64,000 nt of DNA from Oscillospiraceae bacterium (GCA_022799035.1 JAAWNQ010000004.1:42073-106072), one strand, 5' to 3'. Counted from the first letter of the stretch, positions 16,501 through 25,002 are shown. The notes: generated by a model not told the origin, from the letters alone. A program made the numbers and translations.

Positions 16501-17099
16501 TCCAGCTCGTCGATCTTATCGTTAATCCTCGTCAGGTTCTCCTCGGTCCGCTCCAGCTTCCGCTCGGCCTCCTCCTTCCGGTGGCGGTAGCGGGAGATGC
16601 CCGCCGCCTCCTCAAAGACCTCCCGGCGGTCGGCGGACTTGATGGATAATATCTCGTCGATCTTCCCCTGGCCGATGATGGAGTAGCCCTCCCGGCCCAG
16701 GCCGGTATCCATGAACAGCTCGTTTACGTCCTTGAGCCGGACAGAACGGCGGTTGATGTAGTATTCGCTCTCCCCCGAACGGTAGTACCGCCGGGTGACC
16801 ATGACCTCGCTCTCCTCCATATGGGGGAACAGGTGCTCGGTGTTGTCCAGCACAAGGGAGACCTCGGCAAAGCCAAGCTGCTTGCGCTTGGCCGTACCGC
16901 CGAAGATCACGTCCTCCATCTTGCCCCCCCGCAGAGCCCGGGTGGACTGCTCCCCCATGACCCAGCGGATGGCGTCGGAGATATTCGACTTTCCCGAGCC
17001 GTTGGGGCCTACGATGGCGGTGATGTCCTCGTCAAAGGACAGCACCGTTTTATCGGGAAAGGATTTAAACCCTTGAATTTCCAATGCTTTCAGGTACAA
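13527..17099 (-). CDS. smc: Chromosome segregation protein SMC
   Basis: A 1190-residue SMC ATPase. The N-terminal head has Walker A in VGPNGSGKSNI; a long coiled coil (about 170-500) leads to the hinge (about 510-640, with GGRCTFLPL and the Gly-rich GGSMTGG region); a second coiled coil returns to the C-terminal head with the signature LLSGGEKAFVAIAL and Walker B VVMDEIEAALDD. It dimerises and with ScpA/ScpB compacts and separates chromosomes. The most likely start is TTG 17099 (YLKALEIQGFKSFPDK follows), with GAGGTG six bases upstream; an in-frame GTG at 17108 has no ribosome site. rnc lies 6.8 kb upstream rather than adjacent. Confidence 0.97.
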   Translation of the reverse strand: MYLKALEIQGFKSFPDKTVLSFDEDITAIVGPNGSGKSNISDAIRWVMGEQSTRALRGGKMEDVIFGGTAKRKQLGFAEVSLVLDNTEHLFPHMEESEVMVTRRYYRSGESEYYINRRSVRLKDVNELFMDTGLGREGYSIIGQGKIDEILSIKSADRREVFEEAAGISRYRHRKEEAERKLERTEENLTRINDKIDELELQVEPLRISAEKAKKFLILRDELRGLEISLWMEQLDRIRTGSIKIQSDYESAVRQKGEVQAEVERLYAAAEAIAQQMRQKEMDAEGIRFEMMGRQADANECEKAIEVLKANIQNNLENTDRLKRELETQEGRAGSIEGQITQRQGRLDEIRAETAALEGQIAAKQAEADEVGRNAGSLAAEMEALRQKEAVETASAAEAKALLSALAAAAQEVLDRDETVRQELSQGEERLEAAKAEAKAARKDLEQAREDRDSIQNIISGYALRLSSRTKKLQEADEKHVKLQMEVSALQSRIHMLSEMEKLYEGYSKAVKMVMGEAERGQMKGILGPVAGLLRVSGEYTVAIETALGSAMQNIVVDREEDGKNAIQYLKRRDGGRCTFLPLNAIEPQEFKETGVVDEPGFVGLGDELIECEKKYQKVFAYLLGRTVIAEDMDTAIAMARKYKHKLKIVTLDGQVLNPGGSMTGGSASRTAGILSRQGELERLREQEGDLNEKLSAAAKVLEEAKREVTGAQYEMDAAQAQQRQHEDDILKLEERVGHLDQAAADVQRQQEEWRRELDQLSQRAQRTEEDTANARRRIEELEGSAAALRAEADSKIQGQNEARERSEAINGEIALLNAQKAALEAETLAARQSLRELEDLRRDMVGDREDRTRRIDELKVQNLDLESQIQTRQQQLQAIQTETANKQADIQRLNQERLDLEGERTKADKQSRDKNNELLAMEREVSVLEQKKVSAEMEEKQILDRLWETYELTHEAARAQRVELESVPKAQRRVGELKRSISALGNINLDAIEEFQRVNERYTYFTSQRDDVRGSKAELLKVIADVTGEMERIFAEQFTKINEAFQGTFTELFGGGKATLELEDPEDILNCGIEIKVQPPGKSLKIITLLSGGEKAFVAIALYFAILKVRPTPFVVMDEIEAALDDPNIARFARYMRQMSENTQFIVITHRRGTMEEADALYGVTMQEQGVTRVLAINLNDVEKELNIK

Positions 17100-17292
17100 A
17101 TGGCACACCTCGCCGCCACTTCAGATTTTTGGCACGTTCTCAATGGATGCTTAGTAAGTCATTATATCAATTTTTCCGCTATAATGCAAATGATTTTCTG
17201 TGAATTTCTCCCCCTTCAAAAGGAGCTTCAAGCCTTGCAAGGTGGAAAAAAAGGTGCTATTCTATGTGTGCGGAAAGGAATGAGATTCTTTT

Positions 17293-18669
17293 ATGGCAGT
17301 CAAGCGTCACGAAATTGATATGTGTAACGGCTCTCTGGGGCCGAAGATCCTGGCCTTCTCCCTCCCTCTAATGGCCTCCAGCATCCTCCAGCTTCTGTTC
17401 AACGCCGCCGACGTCATCGTGGTGGGCCGCTTTGCCAGCGATGCCTCCCTGGCGGCGGTGACCTCCACCGGCTCCCTGGTGAACCTGCTGGTCAACCTGT
17501 TTATGGGCCTGTCCATCGGCGCCAATGTGGTGGTGGCCCAGGCTATCGGCCACAATGACACCCAGCGGACGGAGCGGGCGGTCCACACCTCCCTTCTGGT
17601 AAGCCTGATCAGCGGCCTTCTGCTGATGGTCATCGGCTTTTTTGCCGCCCGCCAGCTTTTGGAGTGGATGTCCTCCCCGGAGAATGTGATCGAACTGAGT
17701 TCCCTCTATCTTCGCATCTACTTTTTGGGGATGCCCGCCTCCCTGTTCTACAACTTCGGAAGCGCCCTTCTCCGGGCGGTGGGAGACACCCGGCGGCCCC
17801 TGAACTATCTGTCCCTGGCGGGGATCGTCAACGTTTGCCTCAATCTGCTGCTGGTCATCGTGTTCCATCTGGACGTAGCGGGGGTAGCTATCGCCACCAT
17901 CACCTCCCAGTATATCTCCGCCGCCCTGGTGCTCCGGTGTCTGCTTCGGGAATCAGGCCCCCTTCACCTGGAGCTCCGCCAGCTCCGCATCGACCGGGAG
18001 ATCTTTCTCTCCATCGTCCGGATCGGTCTGCCCGCCGGGTTCCAGGGGGTGGTGTTCTCCCTGTCCAACGTGGTCATCCAGTCCTCCATCAACTCCTTCG
18101 GGGATATCGTCATGGCCGGCTCCGGGGCGGCTGCCAATATTGAGGGCTTTGTCTACATGGGAATGAACGCCTTCTACCAGTCCTGCCTCACCTTCACCAG
18201 CCAGAACTACGGCGCGGGCAAGCGGGACCGGGTGGACAAGACCCTGCTGTGGTGCCAGCTTTATGTGGTGGTCACAGGGCTTCTGCTGGGCAATCTGGCC
18301 TACTTCTTCGGCCCCCAGCTTTTGGGGGTATACACCCCCAGCGCCGACGTGGCGGCCCAGGGAATGGTCCGTCTGCTTTACGTGTGCGTACCCTACTTCC
18401 TCTGCGGTATCATGGACGTGATGGTGGGCTCCCTCCGGGGCCTGGGCTGGTCGGTGGCCCCCATGATCGTGTCGGTGGTGGGAGCCTGCGGGCTGCGTTT
18501 GCTGTGGGTAGCCACCGTATTCCAGTTTTACCGGACTCCCCGGTGTCTCTACATTTCCTATCCCATCACCTGGGTGGTCACAGGGGCTGTGCATATCCTG
18601 TGCTTCCTGGTCATCCGCAAAAGAGTCTACGCCCGAATGGAAGCGGCGGCGGAGCTGGTGAACAATTGA
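17293..18669 (+). CDS. MATE family efflux transporter
   Basis: A 458-residue polytopic protein with about 12 membrane segments in two similar halves. Family features include the N-terminal ILAFSLPLMASSILQLLFNAADVIVVG, GLSIGANVVVAQAIGHND and, in the second half, GLPAGFQGVVFSLSNVVIQ. MATE proteins export cationic drugs or metabolites using a Na+ or H+ gradient. The start is ATG 17293. It is divergent from smc across 193 bases that contain TATAAT around 17180. A DUF1461-type gene follows on the same strand. Confidence 0.93.
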   Translation: MAVKRHEIDMCNGSLGPKILAFSLPLMASSILQLLFNAADVIVVGRFASDASLAAVTSTGSLVNLLVNLFMGLSIGANVVVAQAIGHNDTQRTERAVHTSLLVSLISGLLLMVIGFFAARQLLEWMSSPENVIELSSLYLRIYFLGMPASLFYNFGSALLRAVGDTRRPLNYLSLAGIVNVCLNLLLVIVFHLDVAGVAIATITSQYISAALVLRCLLRESGPLHLELRQLRIDREIFLSIVRIGLPAGFQGVVFSLSNVVIQSSINSFGDIVMAGSGAAANIEGFVYMGMNAFYQSCLTFTSQNYGAGKRDRVDKTLLWCQLYVVVTGLLLGNLAYFFGPQLLGVYTPSADVAAQGMVRLLYVCVPYFLCGIMDVMVGSLRGLGWSVAPMIVSVVGACGLRLLWVATVFQFYRTPRCLYISYPITWVVTGAVHILCFLVIRKRVYARMEAAAELVNN

Positions 18670-18719
18670 TCCCTGACCCGCCGCACCTTTTGTCTCCAAA
18701 TTTTGAAAGGAGGATCCGG

Positions 18720-19163
18720 ATGAAAAGGGAGTCTAAATTTTTCTCTGCTTTGACCTCGGTGGCCCTGGTTCTGTTCCTGATCACCGGGTCTGTGGCTGTG
18801 CCCATCCTCTGCCGGGGCTTCTACTACTCTCAGATCCAGGCTTTGGAGCTGCCCCGGGAGACCGGATACTCCCAGGAGGTCATCCGGGAGGCCTTCGACG
18901 AGGTGATGGACTACCTGGTGAAGGACGCCCCCTTCGGCACCGGGGAACTGAAATGGTCTGAGAGCGGGCGGGATCACTTTGCCGACTGCCGGGTTTTGTT
19001 TCAACTGGATTTTCGTATTTTAGAGGTCTCCGCCGCTCTGCTGGCGGCGGTACTGCTCCTCACCCTGGCCGGAAAGCTGCGGCTCCATCCCTTTGCCGGA
19101 CGGGGGCCTTGCTTCTGGGCTTTTCTGGGGCTGGGGACAGCGGTCCTCCTGCTGGGGATCTGA
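18720..19163 (+). CDS. DUF1461 / TIGR01906-type membrane protein, N-terminal part (cut by in-frame TGA)
   Basis: This 147-residue product begins MKRESKFFSALTSVALV after a strong AAAGGAGGATCC site. It has an N-terminal membrane segment (11-33), an extracytoplasmic part with GYSQEVIREAFDEVMDYL, then two membrane segments (about 98-118 and 130-147), where a TGA stops it. The next open frame (19170-19415) is in the same frame and carries the family's FHTLFFPGKSNW motif and last membrane segment. Joined, they give about 231 residues, which is normal for the family. So this is probably a nonsense-split gene rather than two genes. The function of the family is unknown. Confidence 0.7.
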   Translation: MKRESKFFSALTSVALVLFLITGSVAVPILCRGFYYSQIQALELPRETGYSQEVIREAFDEVMDYLVKDAPFGTGELKWSESGRDHFADCRVLFQLDFRILEVSAALLAAVLLLTLAGKLRLHPFAGRGPCFWAFLGLGTAVLLLGI

Positions 19164-19169
19164 GCGGCC

Positions 19170-19415
19170 GTGGATTTCACCTCCCTGTTTACCACCTTTC
19201 ACACTCTTTTCTTCCCCGGAAAAAGCAACTGGATCTTTGATCATCGCACCGACCAGATCATCCTCATATTGCCCGAAGCCTTCTGGCTTCGGGCGGCAGC
19301 CCTGGCAGCAGGGCTGGCCTTTGGTACGGGAGCCCTGCTGTCGGTTTTGGAGGCCGTCTTCCGTCGGGCCCGCCGGCCTAAAAGCGTGTATGAACAGTTA
19401 AAGGGAATCAAATAA
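19170..19415 (+). pseudogene. DUF1461 / TIGR01906-type membrane protein, C-terminal part after the in-frame TGA
   Basis: It continues the frame of 18720-19163 two codons after the TGA at 19161-19163. It contains FTTFHTLFFPGKSNWIFD and LPEAFWLRAAALAAGL, typical of the C-terminal third of the family, then a membrane segment. A GTG at 19170 could restart translation, but only a weak GGGGAT site lies 11 bases upstream. The frame is otherwise intact, so the stop is recent, a sequencing error, or read through. Confidence 0.65.
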
Positions 19416-19418
19416 AGG

Positions 19419-19450
19419 AAAACACCGTGGAGACCCTCCACGGTGTTTTT
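19419..19450. terminator. Bidirectional intrinsic terminator
   Basis: AAAACACCGTGGAG and its exact complement flank a three-base loop, with T-runs on both strands. It lies between the convergent DUF1461 and AraC genes. Confidence 0.9.
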
Positions 19451-20778
19451 TATCCTCTTTTGCTCCGGTCCTTCTCCCCACCTCCGGGCAACACACGGTG
19501 GGCCTCCCGGTAGTCGTTGGGACTCAGCCCTACCTCCTTTTTGAAGCAGGCGCTGAAGTAGGGGGTATTGCGGATCCCCACCGCCTGGGCCACCTCGGCC
19601 ACCTTCAGATTGGTGGAGGAGAGGATCTCCCGGGCCTTTTTCATCCGCAGATCCACCAGATAGTTGTTTACCGTCTGCCCCATCTCCCGTCGAAAAACAC
19701 TGCTGAGATAGGTGGGGACCACATTGACATATCGGGCGATATCCCCCAGGGACAGCTCCTCCATATAGTGGGCATGGATAAAGTAGACCGCCTCTTTTGT
19801 CAGGCGGCTGAACCGCCGTCCCACTCCGCCCATTCTTTTACAAAGCTCCTCAGCCGTCTGAACCAAGGTCTGACAGCAGTCCTCAATGGTGATATAGCGG
19901 TTCAAATCACAAAGCTGGTCCAATTCTTCCTCCCAGGTCAGATCCCGGATAAGTCCAGCGGTCCGCATCACATTTTTGAAGTAGGCCAAGGCGTCCTCCA
20001 CCCGCCGGAACTGATAACTGTCCTTTAACCGCAGGAGGAAGACCTCCTCCAGAATAGCGGCGGCCTCCTGACCATTGCCTCCCAGGACCGCCTCCTGCAA
20101 GGCGTTGGCCCGCTCGTTCAGATAGACTCCATCCACAGGTCTGCTCCATTCCTCCAGCCGCTGAGCATTGAGGGCAACAGGCTCCATGCGGAAGAAGGAA
20201 TATCCCGCCATCTCCGCCGTCCCGGCAAAGGCGGGAGCGATGTCTTCAAAGCGGCGGATGGGGTCGGACAGTGCGGTGAAGGTGCAGTATTCTCTGCTCT
20301 TCCCCAGCAGCTTCTCCTCGTACCGGACCTGGAGGCGGGCGGTCAGCTCCTCCGCCATGGCAACCACCTCCCCCGGTCTTCCCTCTCCTTTGGGGCTGAA
20401 GATGGTCACCAGCCGCTTTTTCCCATCAAAAAGGTAGATCAGAGAAATGCCCCTATAGCCGTATTTTTCCATCAGCTCATCGGCCAGCGGCTTATACTCC
20501 AAAGTGAAGAAGGCCATGGCGTCGGGCTGCCGCCAGCCGAATATGTCATGGTATATCTGGGTGGGGATCCCTGTCACCAGGATCCGGCAGTCCTCGTAGC
20601 AAAAGGGAAGCTCGTCCCCATATTCATCCAGGGTGTGATCCATGGCCTCCCGTTCATGCCCGGAGAGAAGCTCGCTGAAATGAAACAGCACCCCCATCAC
20701 ATCCATGTGCATGGGATAACAGTCATTGATGGCCTCACTCAGGCCGGGATATTTTTTGTCATAGTAGAGATCGCCCAT
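19450..20778 (-). CDS. AraC family transcriptional regulator, probable regulator of the adjacent flavin reductase
   Basis: A 442-residue protein. The C-terminal ~100 residues form the two-helix-turn-helix AraC/XylS domain (LSLGDIARYVNVVPTYLSSV, then KVAEVAQAVGIRNTPYFSAC and GLSPNDYREAH). The N-terminal ~320 residues, with SEYCTFT-like and FFRMEPVALN segments, form a large sensory region that I cannot name. It is transcribed divergently from the flavoprotein gene at 20975 across 196 bases, the usual layout for a regulator and its target. The start is ATG 20778. It probably senses a substrate or breakdown product of that reductase, by inference. Confidence 0.85.
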   Translation of the reverse strand: MGDLYYDKKYPGLSEAINDCYPMHMDVMGVLFHFSELLSGHEREAMDHTLDEYGDELPFCYEDCRILVTGIPTQIYHDIFGWRQPDAMAFFTLEYKPLADELMEKYGYRGISLIYLFDGKKRLVTIFSPKGEGRPGEVVAMAEELTARLQVRYEEKLLGKSREYCTFTALSDPIRRFEDIAPAFAGTAEMAGYSFFRMEPVALNAQRLEEWSRPVDGVYLNERANALQEAVLGGNGQEAAAILEEVFLLRLKDSYQFRRVEDALAYFKNVMRTAGLIRDLTWEEELDQLCDLNRYITIEDCCQTLVQTAEELCKRMGGVGRRFSRLTKEAVYFIHAHYMEELSLGDIARYVNVVPTYLSSVFRREMGQTVNNYLVDLRMKKAREILSSTNLKVAEVAQAVGIRNTPYFSACFKKEVGLSPNDYREAHRVLPGGGEKDRSKRG

Positions 20779-20928
20779 ACTTCTCCCTCCCCCACCGGGT
20801 TTCGGTATAGTATACCATAAAAGTGGGGTTTTTTGAAGCGGACCTTAAAAAAGAAAAGAAGATTTTAGTATGAAACAAAAGATTTTGTCGTTTAGTTAAC
20901 AATCTTGAAAATGGTACAATAGGGGAAA

Positions 20929-20950
20929 GAGGGAGAACTTCCTCTCCCTC
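20929..20950 (+). promoter_or_regulatory. Leader hairpin before the flavin reductase gene
   Basis: GAGGGAGA at 20929-20936 pairs with TCTCCCTC at 20943-20950 around a six-base loop. It ends about ten bases before the AAGGAGGAG ribosome site, just downstream of a possible -10 (TACAAT at 20915-20920). No good -35 is seen, which would suit an activator-dependent promoter. Confidence 0.45.
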
Positions 20951-20974
20951 AGCAGATGATAAGGAGGAGTTTTT

Positions 20975-23044
20975 ATGAAAAAAAGGATCACAGCCCTCGC
21001 TCTGGCCGCTTTGATGGTGGCGGGAACGGTCGCCGTAGCGGCCGGGACTGAAAAGACCATCACGGTCACCCCCATGACCCTGAACGTCAACGGCGAGGTG
21101 GTCAGCCCCAACGGCGGCGCCGAGGCCTTCGCCTACAACGGCACCACCTACGTCCCCCTGCGCAGCCTCAATGAGCTCCAGAACGGCAAGGTGGAGTGGG
21201 ATCCCGCCGACCCCACCACCGCCAAGATCACCGGCCTGACCTACGCCGACACCATCGCCTGGGACGGCCAGTATGACGTGGTGGTCATCGGCATGGGCTT
21301 CGCCGGCTCCACCGCCGCCATCGAGGCCGCCGACAACGGCGCCAGCGTCCTCCTCACCGAGAAGGCCCCCGAGGGGGAGGCCGGCGGCAACTCCCGGGTA
21401 TGCCACCAGCTTTTCGCCACCGTGGACACCGCCGAGGGCGGCTTTGAGTACTACTCCAACATGCGGGGCAACTTCGACAGCACCAGCGACGATATGCTCA
21501 TGACCTTCATGGAGGGGATGACCCACCTCCAGGACTATGTGGCCTCCCTGGGTACCAGCAAGGAGACCATGACCGGCTGGAAGGGCAAGGGCATCGGCAC
21601 CTACGACTGTGAGCACCCTGAGATCCCCGGCGGTCTGGAGCACTTCTACACCTACACCATCACCGACCAGGTGGCCGACGGCGCCCTCTACCGGCTGGTG
21701 AAGCAGAACATCATTGACCGTGGGGACAAGATCGACGTATGGTATGAGTCCCCCGCCGTCCACCTCCTCCAGGATCCTCAGTCCAAGACCATCGTGGGCG
21801 TTCAGATCGAGAGGGGCGGCAAGACCCTGAACATCCGGGCCACCAACGGCGTGGTCATGGCCTGCGGCGGCTTTGAGAACAACCCCGAGATGCTGGAGAC
21901 CTATCTCCGGCTGGGAGGCCAGACCACCTTCTTCGGCAGCGCCTACAACACCGGCGACGGCGTCCGCATGGCCCAGGAGGTGGGCGCCGAGATGTGGCAC
22001 ATGAACAACTACGTCTCCGGCGGCGTGGGCGGCTCCATGATGCCCGCCACCAACGCGGCCTTCGCCGCTCTGGCCGGCACCCCCGGAGTGGGCGGCACCA
22101 TCCTGGTGGGTCCCGACGGCACCCGGTTCATCAACGAGGAGGCCATCCAGAACGCCCGCCACGGCTATGTCTATGTGGCCGGCAGCTACATCATCCCCCG
22201 GTTCCCCGAGCATGTCTACGGCATCTTTGACCAGAGCAAGGTGGACGCCTACCAGATGGGCCAGCTGGTGGAGGCTGAGCTGGGCAACGGCTACCTCCAC
22301 AAGGCCGACACCATCGAGGCCCTGGCCGAGGAGCTGGGCACCCAGTATCTGGTCGACACCGTGTCCACCTATAACGGCTACTGCAAGGACGGCAAGGACG
22401 AGCAGTTCCGCCGGAACCCTGAAAATATGATCGCCTTTGGCAAGGGTCCCTTCTACGCCTATGAGTTCACCGTCAACTGCGTCCTCAACACCCAGGGCGG
22501 CGCCAAGCGCAACGAGAAGGCGGAGGTCATCGGCCTGGACGGCAACCCCATCCCCCACCTCTACTCCGCCGGTGAGTTCGGCGGCCTCACCGCCCGTACC
22601 TATCAGGGCGGCACCAACGTGGCCGAGTGCCTGGTCTTTGGCCCCATCGCCGGCCGGAACGCCGCCGCGGCCAAGGAGCCCCTGCCCCCCTACACCCTCA
22701 CCGCCGCCCAGTCCAACCTGGTCTACACCCCCGGTCACGAGAGCGACCTGACCGCCGGCAAGACCTATGACTTTGAGACCGCCGACAACCAGTACCTGGG
22801 CGTGAGCCCCAACGGCATGGGCGGCGACATCGTGGTCCGGGTCACCCTGGACGGGAAAACCATCACCAACGTGGAGATCATGGAGCAGAACGAGACCCAG
22901 GGCATCGGCACCCCCGCCATCGAGAAGCTCCCCGCCGCCATTGTGAAGGCCGGCTCCACCGAGGTGGACAACATCTCCGGCTGCACCGTCTCCTGCAAGG
23001 CCATCAAGCAGGCCGTGGAGGACGCCCTGGCCCAGGCCAAGTAA
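20975..23044 (+). CDS. Secreted FAD/FMN reductase, flavocytochrome c type, stalk-FAD-FMN order
   Basis: A 689-residue exported flavoprotein. Order: Sec signal peptide (1-23), copper-amine-oxidase-like N-terminal stalk domain (25-90, with VTPMTLNVNGEVV and TTYVPLRSLNEL), FAD_binding_2 reductase domain (100-570, GMGFAG dinucleotide motif), FMN_bind domain (595-689). The FMN site reads SGCT (Thr671) rather than SGAT. Family members pass electrons from membrane quinones or flavoproteins to organic acceptors. The fumarate-reductase HTMGG motif is replaced by NTQGG, and the NRLGG Arg motif by YQGGTN, so fumarate is an unlikely substrate. The start is ATG 20975 after AAGGAGGAG. Confidence 0.9.
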   Translation: MKKRITALALAALMVAGTVAVAAGTEKTITVTPMTLNVNGEVVSPNGGAEAFAYNGTTYVPLRSLNELQNGKVEWDPADPTTAKITGLTYADTIAWDGQYDVVVIGMGFAGSTAAIEAADNGASVLLTEKAPEGEAGGNSRVCHQLFATVDTAEGGFEYYSNMRGNFDSTSDDMLMTFMEGMTHLQDYVASLGTSKETMTGWKGKGIGTYDCEHPEIPGGLEHFYTYTITDQVADGALYRLVKQNIIDRGDKIDVWYESPAVHLLQDPQSKTIVGVQIERGGKTLNIRATNGVVMACGGFENNPEMLETYLRLGGQTTFFGSAYNTGDGVRMAQEVGAEMWHMNNYVSGGVGGSMMPATNAAFAALAGTPGVGGTILVGPDGTRFINEEAIQNARHGYVYVAGSYIIPRFPEHVYGIFDQSKVDAYQMGQLVEAELGNGYLHKADTIEALAEELGTQYLVDTVSTYNGYCKDGKDEQFRRNPENMIAFGKGPFYAYEFTVNCVLNTQGGAKRNEKAEVIGLDGNPIPHLYSAGEFGGLTARTYQGGTNVAECLVFGPIAGRNAAAAKEPLPPYTLTAAQSNLVYTPGHESDLTAGKTYDFETADNQYLGVSPNGMGGDIVVRVTLDGKTITNVEIMEQNETQGIGTPAIEKLPAAIVKAGSTEVDNISGCTVSCKAIKQAVEDALAQAK

Positions 23045-23070
23045 GCTGAGTCCATTTCTAAAACACTCCA

Positions 23071-23106
23071 AAAAGGCCCCCATGGGAACTCCCATGGGGG
23101 CCTTTC
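23071..23106. terminator. Bidirectional intrinsic terminator
   Basis: AAAGGCCCCCATGGGA and its complement form a long G+C-rich stem between the convergent reductase and the 23109 gene; T-runs occur on both strands. Confidence 0.9.
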
Positions 23107-23108
23107 TC

Positions 23109-23843
23109 TCATTTTAACAGCTTTACCACCAGGATCAGAACCCCCACCAGGAGGGCAGCCAGAATGATCTGGACCAGCTCCGACCTCCGGTCGGCCTTTC
23201 TCCCCTCCTCGGTCTTGCCGTAGGCGATCCGGTCGTCCACCTCAATGTTGGTGGGAAGATTGGGCCGCAGCAGATCCCAGACCCGATAGCACTCCCCCTC
23301 CGTGGGTAGGCTGGCCGTCCAGACATATTTCTCCGCCGCTGTATAGAGATACAGGCAGCAGCAGGTACGGATATGTCCCCGGCCTACGGTGTAACTCTCC
23401 CGGGTCAGCTTCACCCGGCGGATATCCCGGTTTTTCAGGATCCGGCTCTTTCCCGGCTGGCGGATGTAAAGGTATTCCTTCCCCACCAGCACCCGGCAGG
23501 GCCTTCCCTGGGGCGTCACTGTGCAAAGGATCTCCTCCGCCTGCCCCATCTGCTGCGCAAATTCCTCCCGCTCCCCCTGGGTGGTCAGGGTCTCCTCCAC
23601 AGAGGAGAGCAGGGGCTTGAAAAACCTTCCCTTATAGTCCCCCAGCCGCCAGATCACGGCCATGAGCCCCAACTGGATAAGGATGGATACCGCCCCTATG
23701 GCCCCGCCTCCGTCCAGGAGCATGACCACCGAGTTCAGCAGGTATACCAGCATGATCGCCAGGAAAGCCCAGGTAAGCAGACGGATCTTCCCGTACTGCC
23801 TTCGGATGGCGGTCAGCTCCTCCTCCTTCCACCGTTCAAACAA
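23109..23843 (-). CDS. Membrane protein of unknown function
   Basis: A 244-residue protein. It has two N-terminal membrane segments (about 24-44 and 49-68), a soluble middle with a PH-like strand pattern (RVLVGKEYLYIRQ, SRILKNRDIRRVKL) and a C-terminal membrane segment (about 224-242). All termini are probably cytoplasmic or at the membrane face. It starts at ATG 23843, downstream of rnc on the same strand with a 57-base gap, so it may be cotranscribed with acpP-rnc. I do not recognise the family. Confidence 0.75.
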   Translation of the reverse strand: MFERWKEEELTAIRRQYGKIRLLTWAFLAIMLVYLLNSVVMLLDGGGAIGAVSILIQLGLMAVIWRLGDYKGRFFKPLLSSVEETLTTQGEREEFAQQMGQAEEILCTVTPQGRPCRVLVGKEYLYIRQPGKSRILKNRDIRRVKLTRESYTVGRGHIRTCCCLYLYTAAEKYVWTASLPTEGECYRVWDLLRPNLPTNIEVDDRIAYGKTEEGRKADRRSELVQIILAALLVGVLILVVKLLK

Positions 23844-23900
23844 GTTTCTCCACCTCCCTGTAAAAACACCGGGAGTCCAAGGGATCCCAGCGTTTTTCCT

Positions 23901-24572
23901 CTATTCCTGTTTTATCGCTTCGATGGCCGCCTGGGCCGCCATCTGCTCGGCCTCTTTCTTACTGTGGCCCTGTCCCTGACCGATAGGAGAACCGTTCAGT
24001 TCCACCGTCACAGCAAAAACCTTGGCGTGGTCGGGGCCGGACTCTCCGGTGAGCCGGTAGGCCAATACCTGCCCGCTCTCCCGCTGGACCAACTCCTGCA
24101 GGGCGGTCTTGAAGTCCCGGTTGGTCCCCTTCTCTGCCTCCCGGTCCAGAATAAAGCGGCGAATGATCTTTTTGGCCTCCACCAGCCCGCCGTCCAAAAA
24201 GACGGCGGCCAGCAAAGCCTCCACCGCGTCAGCTCGAATGGAGGGCCGCTCACGGCCCCCTCCCTGGTCCTCTCCCTTACCCAGGCGCAGATACGTCCCC
24301 AGCTCCAGCCGGTCCGCCACCTCCACCAAACTCTCCTCACAGACCAGGGCCGCCCGGGTCCGGGTCAGATCCCCCTCAGGAAGGTGAGGGTGCTCTTTGT
24401 AGAGGTAGTCCGCCGTCACCATGCCCAGAATGGAATCCCCCAAAAACTCCAGCCGCTCGTTGCTGCCGCCGGGGGAGTGATTCTCGTTGGCGTAGGAGGA
24501 GTGGGTCAGGGCGTTTTCCAGCAGCTTTCGGTCCCGGAAGGTATAGCCCAGCTTGCTTTCCAGTGTCTCCAT
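23901..24572 (-). CDS. rnc: Ribonuclease III
   Basis: A 223-residue double-strand-specific endoribonuclease that processes rRNA precursors. The signature NERLEFLGDSILGMV includes Glu42 and Asp46 of the metal site; a second acidic pair lies in IRADAVEALLAAVFLDGG. A double-stranded RNA-binding domain occupies about residues 150-223, ending HSKKEAEQMAAQAAIEAI. Its ATG at 24572 overlaps the acpP stop by one base, so the two are translationally coupled. In most Firmicutes smc follows immediately; here it does not. Confidence 0.97.
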   Translation of the reverse strand: METLESKLGYTFRDRKLLENALTHSSYANENHSPGGSNERLEFLGDSILGMVTADYLYKEHPHLPEGDLTRTRAALVCEESLVEVADRLELGTYLRLGKGEDQGGGRERPSIRADAVEALLAAVFLDGGLVEAKKIIRRFILDREAEKGTNRDFKTALQELVQRESGQVLAYRLTGESGPDHAKVFAVTVELNGSPIGQGQGHSKKEAEQMAAQAAIEAIKQE

Positions 24573-24805
24573 TACTCGCCCAGCTTCTTGGTCAGATAGT
24601 TCACCAGATCGCCCACATTGTGGATGGAGGTGATGTCCTCCTCCCCCATCTCCTCAATGCCGAATTCCTCCTCCAGGTTCATAGACAGCTCCACCAGATC
24701 CACCGAGTCGGCTCCCAGCTCCTCAAAGCCGGTGTCCTCGGTGATATCTTCAGTCTCCAGTCCGAACTGCTCAGAGAGCAGTCTTGCCAAACGGTCAAAA
24801 ATCAT
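24572..24805 (-). CDS. acpP: Acyl carrier protein
   Basis: A 77-residue acidic carrier protein of fatty acid synthesis. The 4'-phosphopantetheine site is Ser34 in GADSVDLVEL, followed by the helix III pattern EEDITSIHNVGDLVNYL. Length and charge are typical. The start is ATG 24805 with AGGAG and GAGGG sites upstream; a longer open frame to 24844 lies past the promoter-proximal leader and is unlikely. It is followed directly by rnc, the conserved acpP-rnc pair, but plsX is 3.3 kb upstream beyond a reductase and a LysR gene. Confidence 0.97.
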   Translation of the reverse strand: MIFDRLARLLSEQFGLETEDITEDTGFEELGADSVDLVELSMNLEEEFGIEEMGEEDITSIHNVGDLVNYLTKKLGE

Positions 24806-24867
24806 ATCCCTCGCTCCTATCTTTACAGATCTGTATTTCCCCATTCCGGGGGTCTGAATGCATTATG

Positions 24868-24896
24868 ATAATAGGCAATATCTTCCACGCTGTCAA
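24868..24896 (-). promoter_or_regulatory. Strong sigma-A promoter for acpP-rnc
   Basis: On the minus strand TTGACA (24896-24891), a 17-base spacer and TATTAT (24873-24868) lie about 60 bases before the acpP start. The operon therefore has its own promoter, independent of plsX. Confidence 0.85.
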
Positions 24897-24948
24897 GGGG
24901 GAAAACAAAATTTTTCTTTTCCCCTGTCCTTCGGCGAAGGAAATAACA

Positions 24949-24983
24949 GCAAGGGACCCGGAAATTTTATCCGGGTCCCTTGC
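24949..24983 (-). terminator. Terminator hairpin after the 25003-27090 reductase gene
   Basis: GCAAGGGACCCGG and its exact complement form a 13-bp stem 20 bases beyond the stop codon. The T-run after it is weak (TGTTATTT). Confidence 0.75.
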
Positions 24984-25002
24984 CGTGTAAAGGAGAGAAA
25001 AC

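Noticed and set aside
20759..23095. A 778-codon minus-strand frame opposite the 20975 reductase
   Set aside because: The plus-strand frame has a signal peptide, three recognisable domains and a strong ribosome site; the antisense frame has none.
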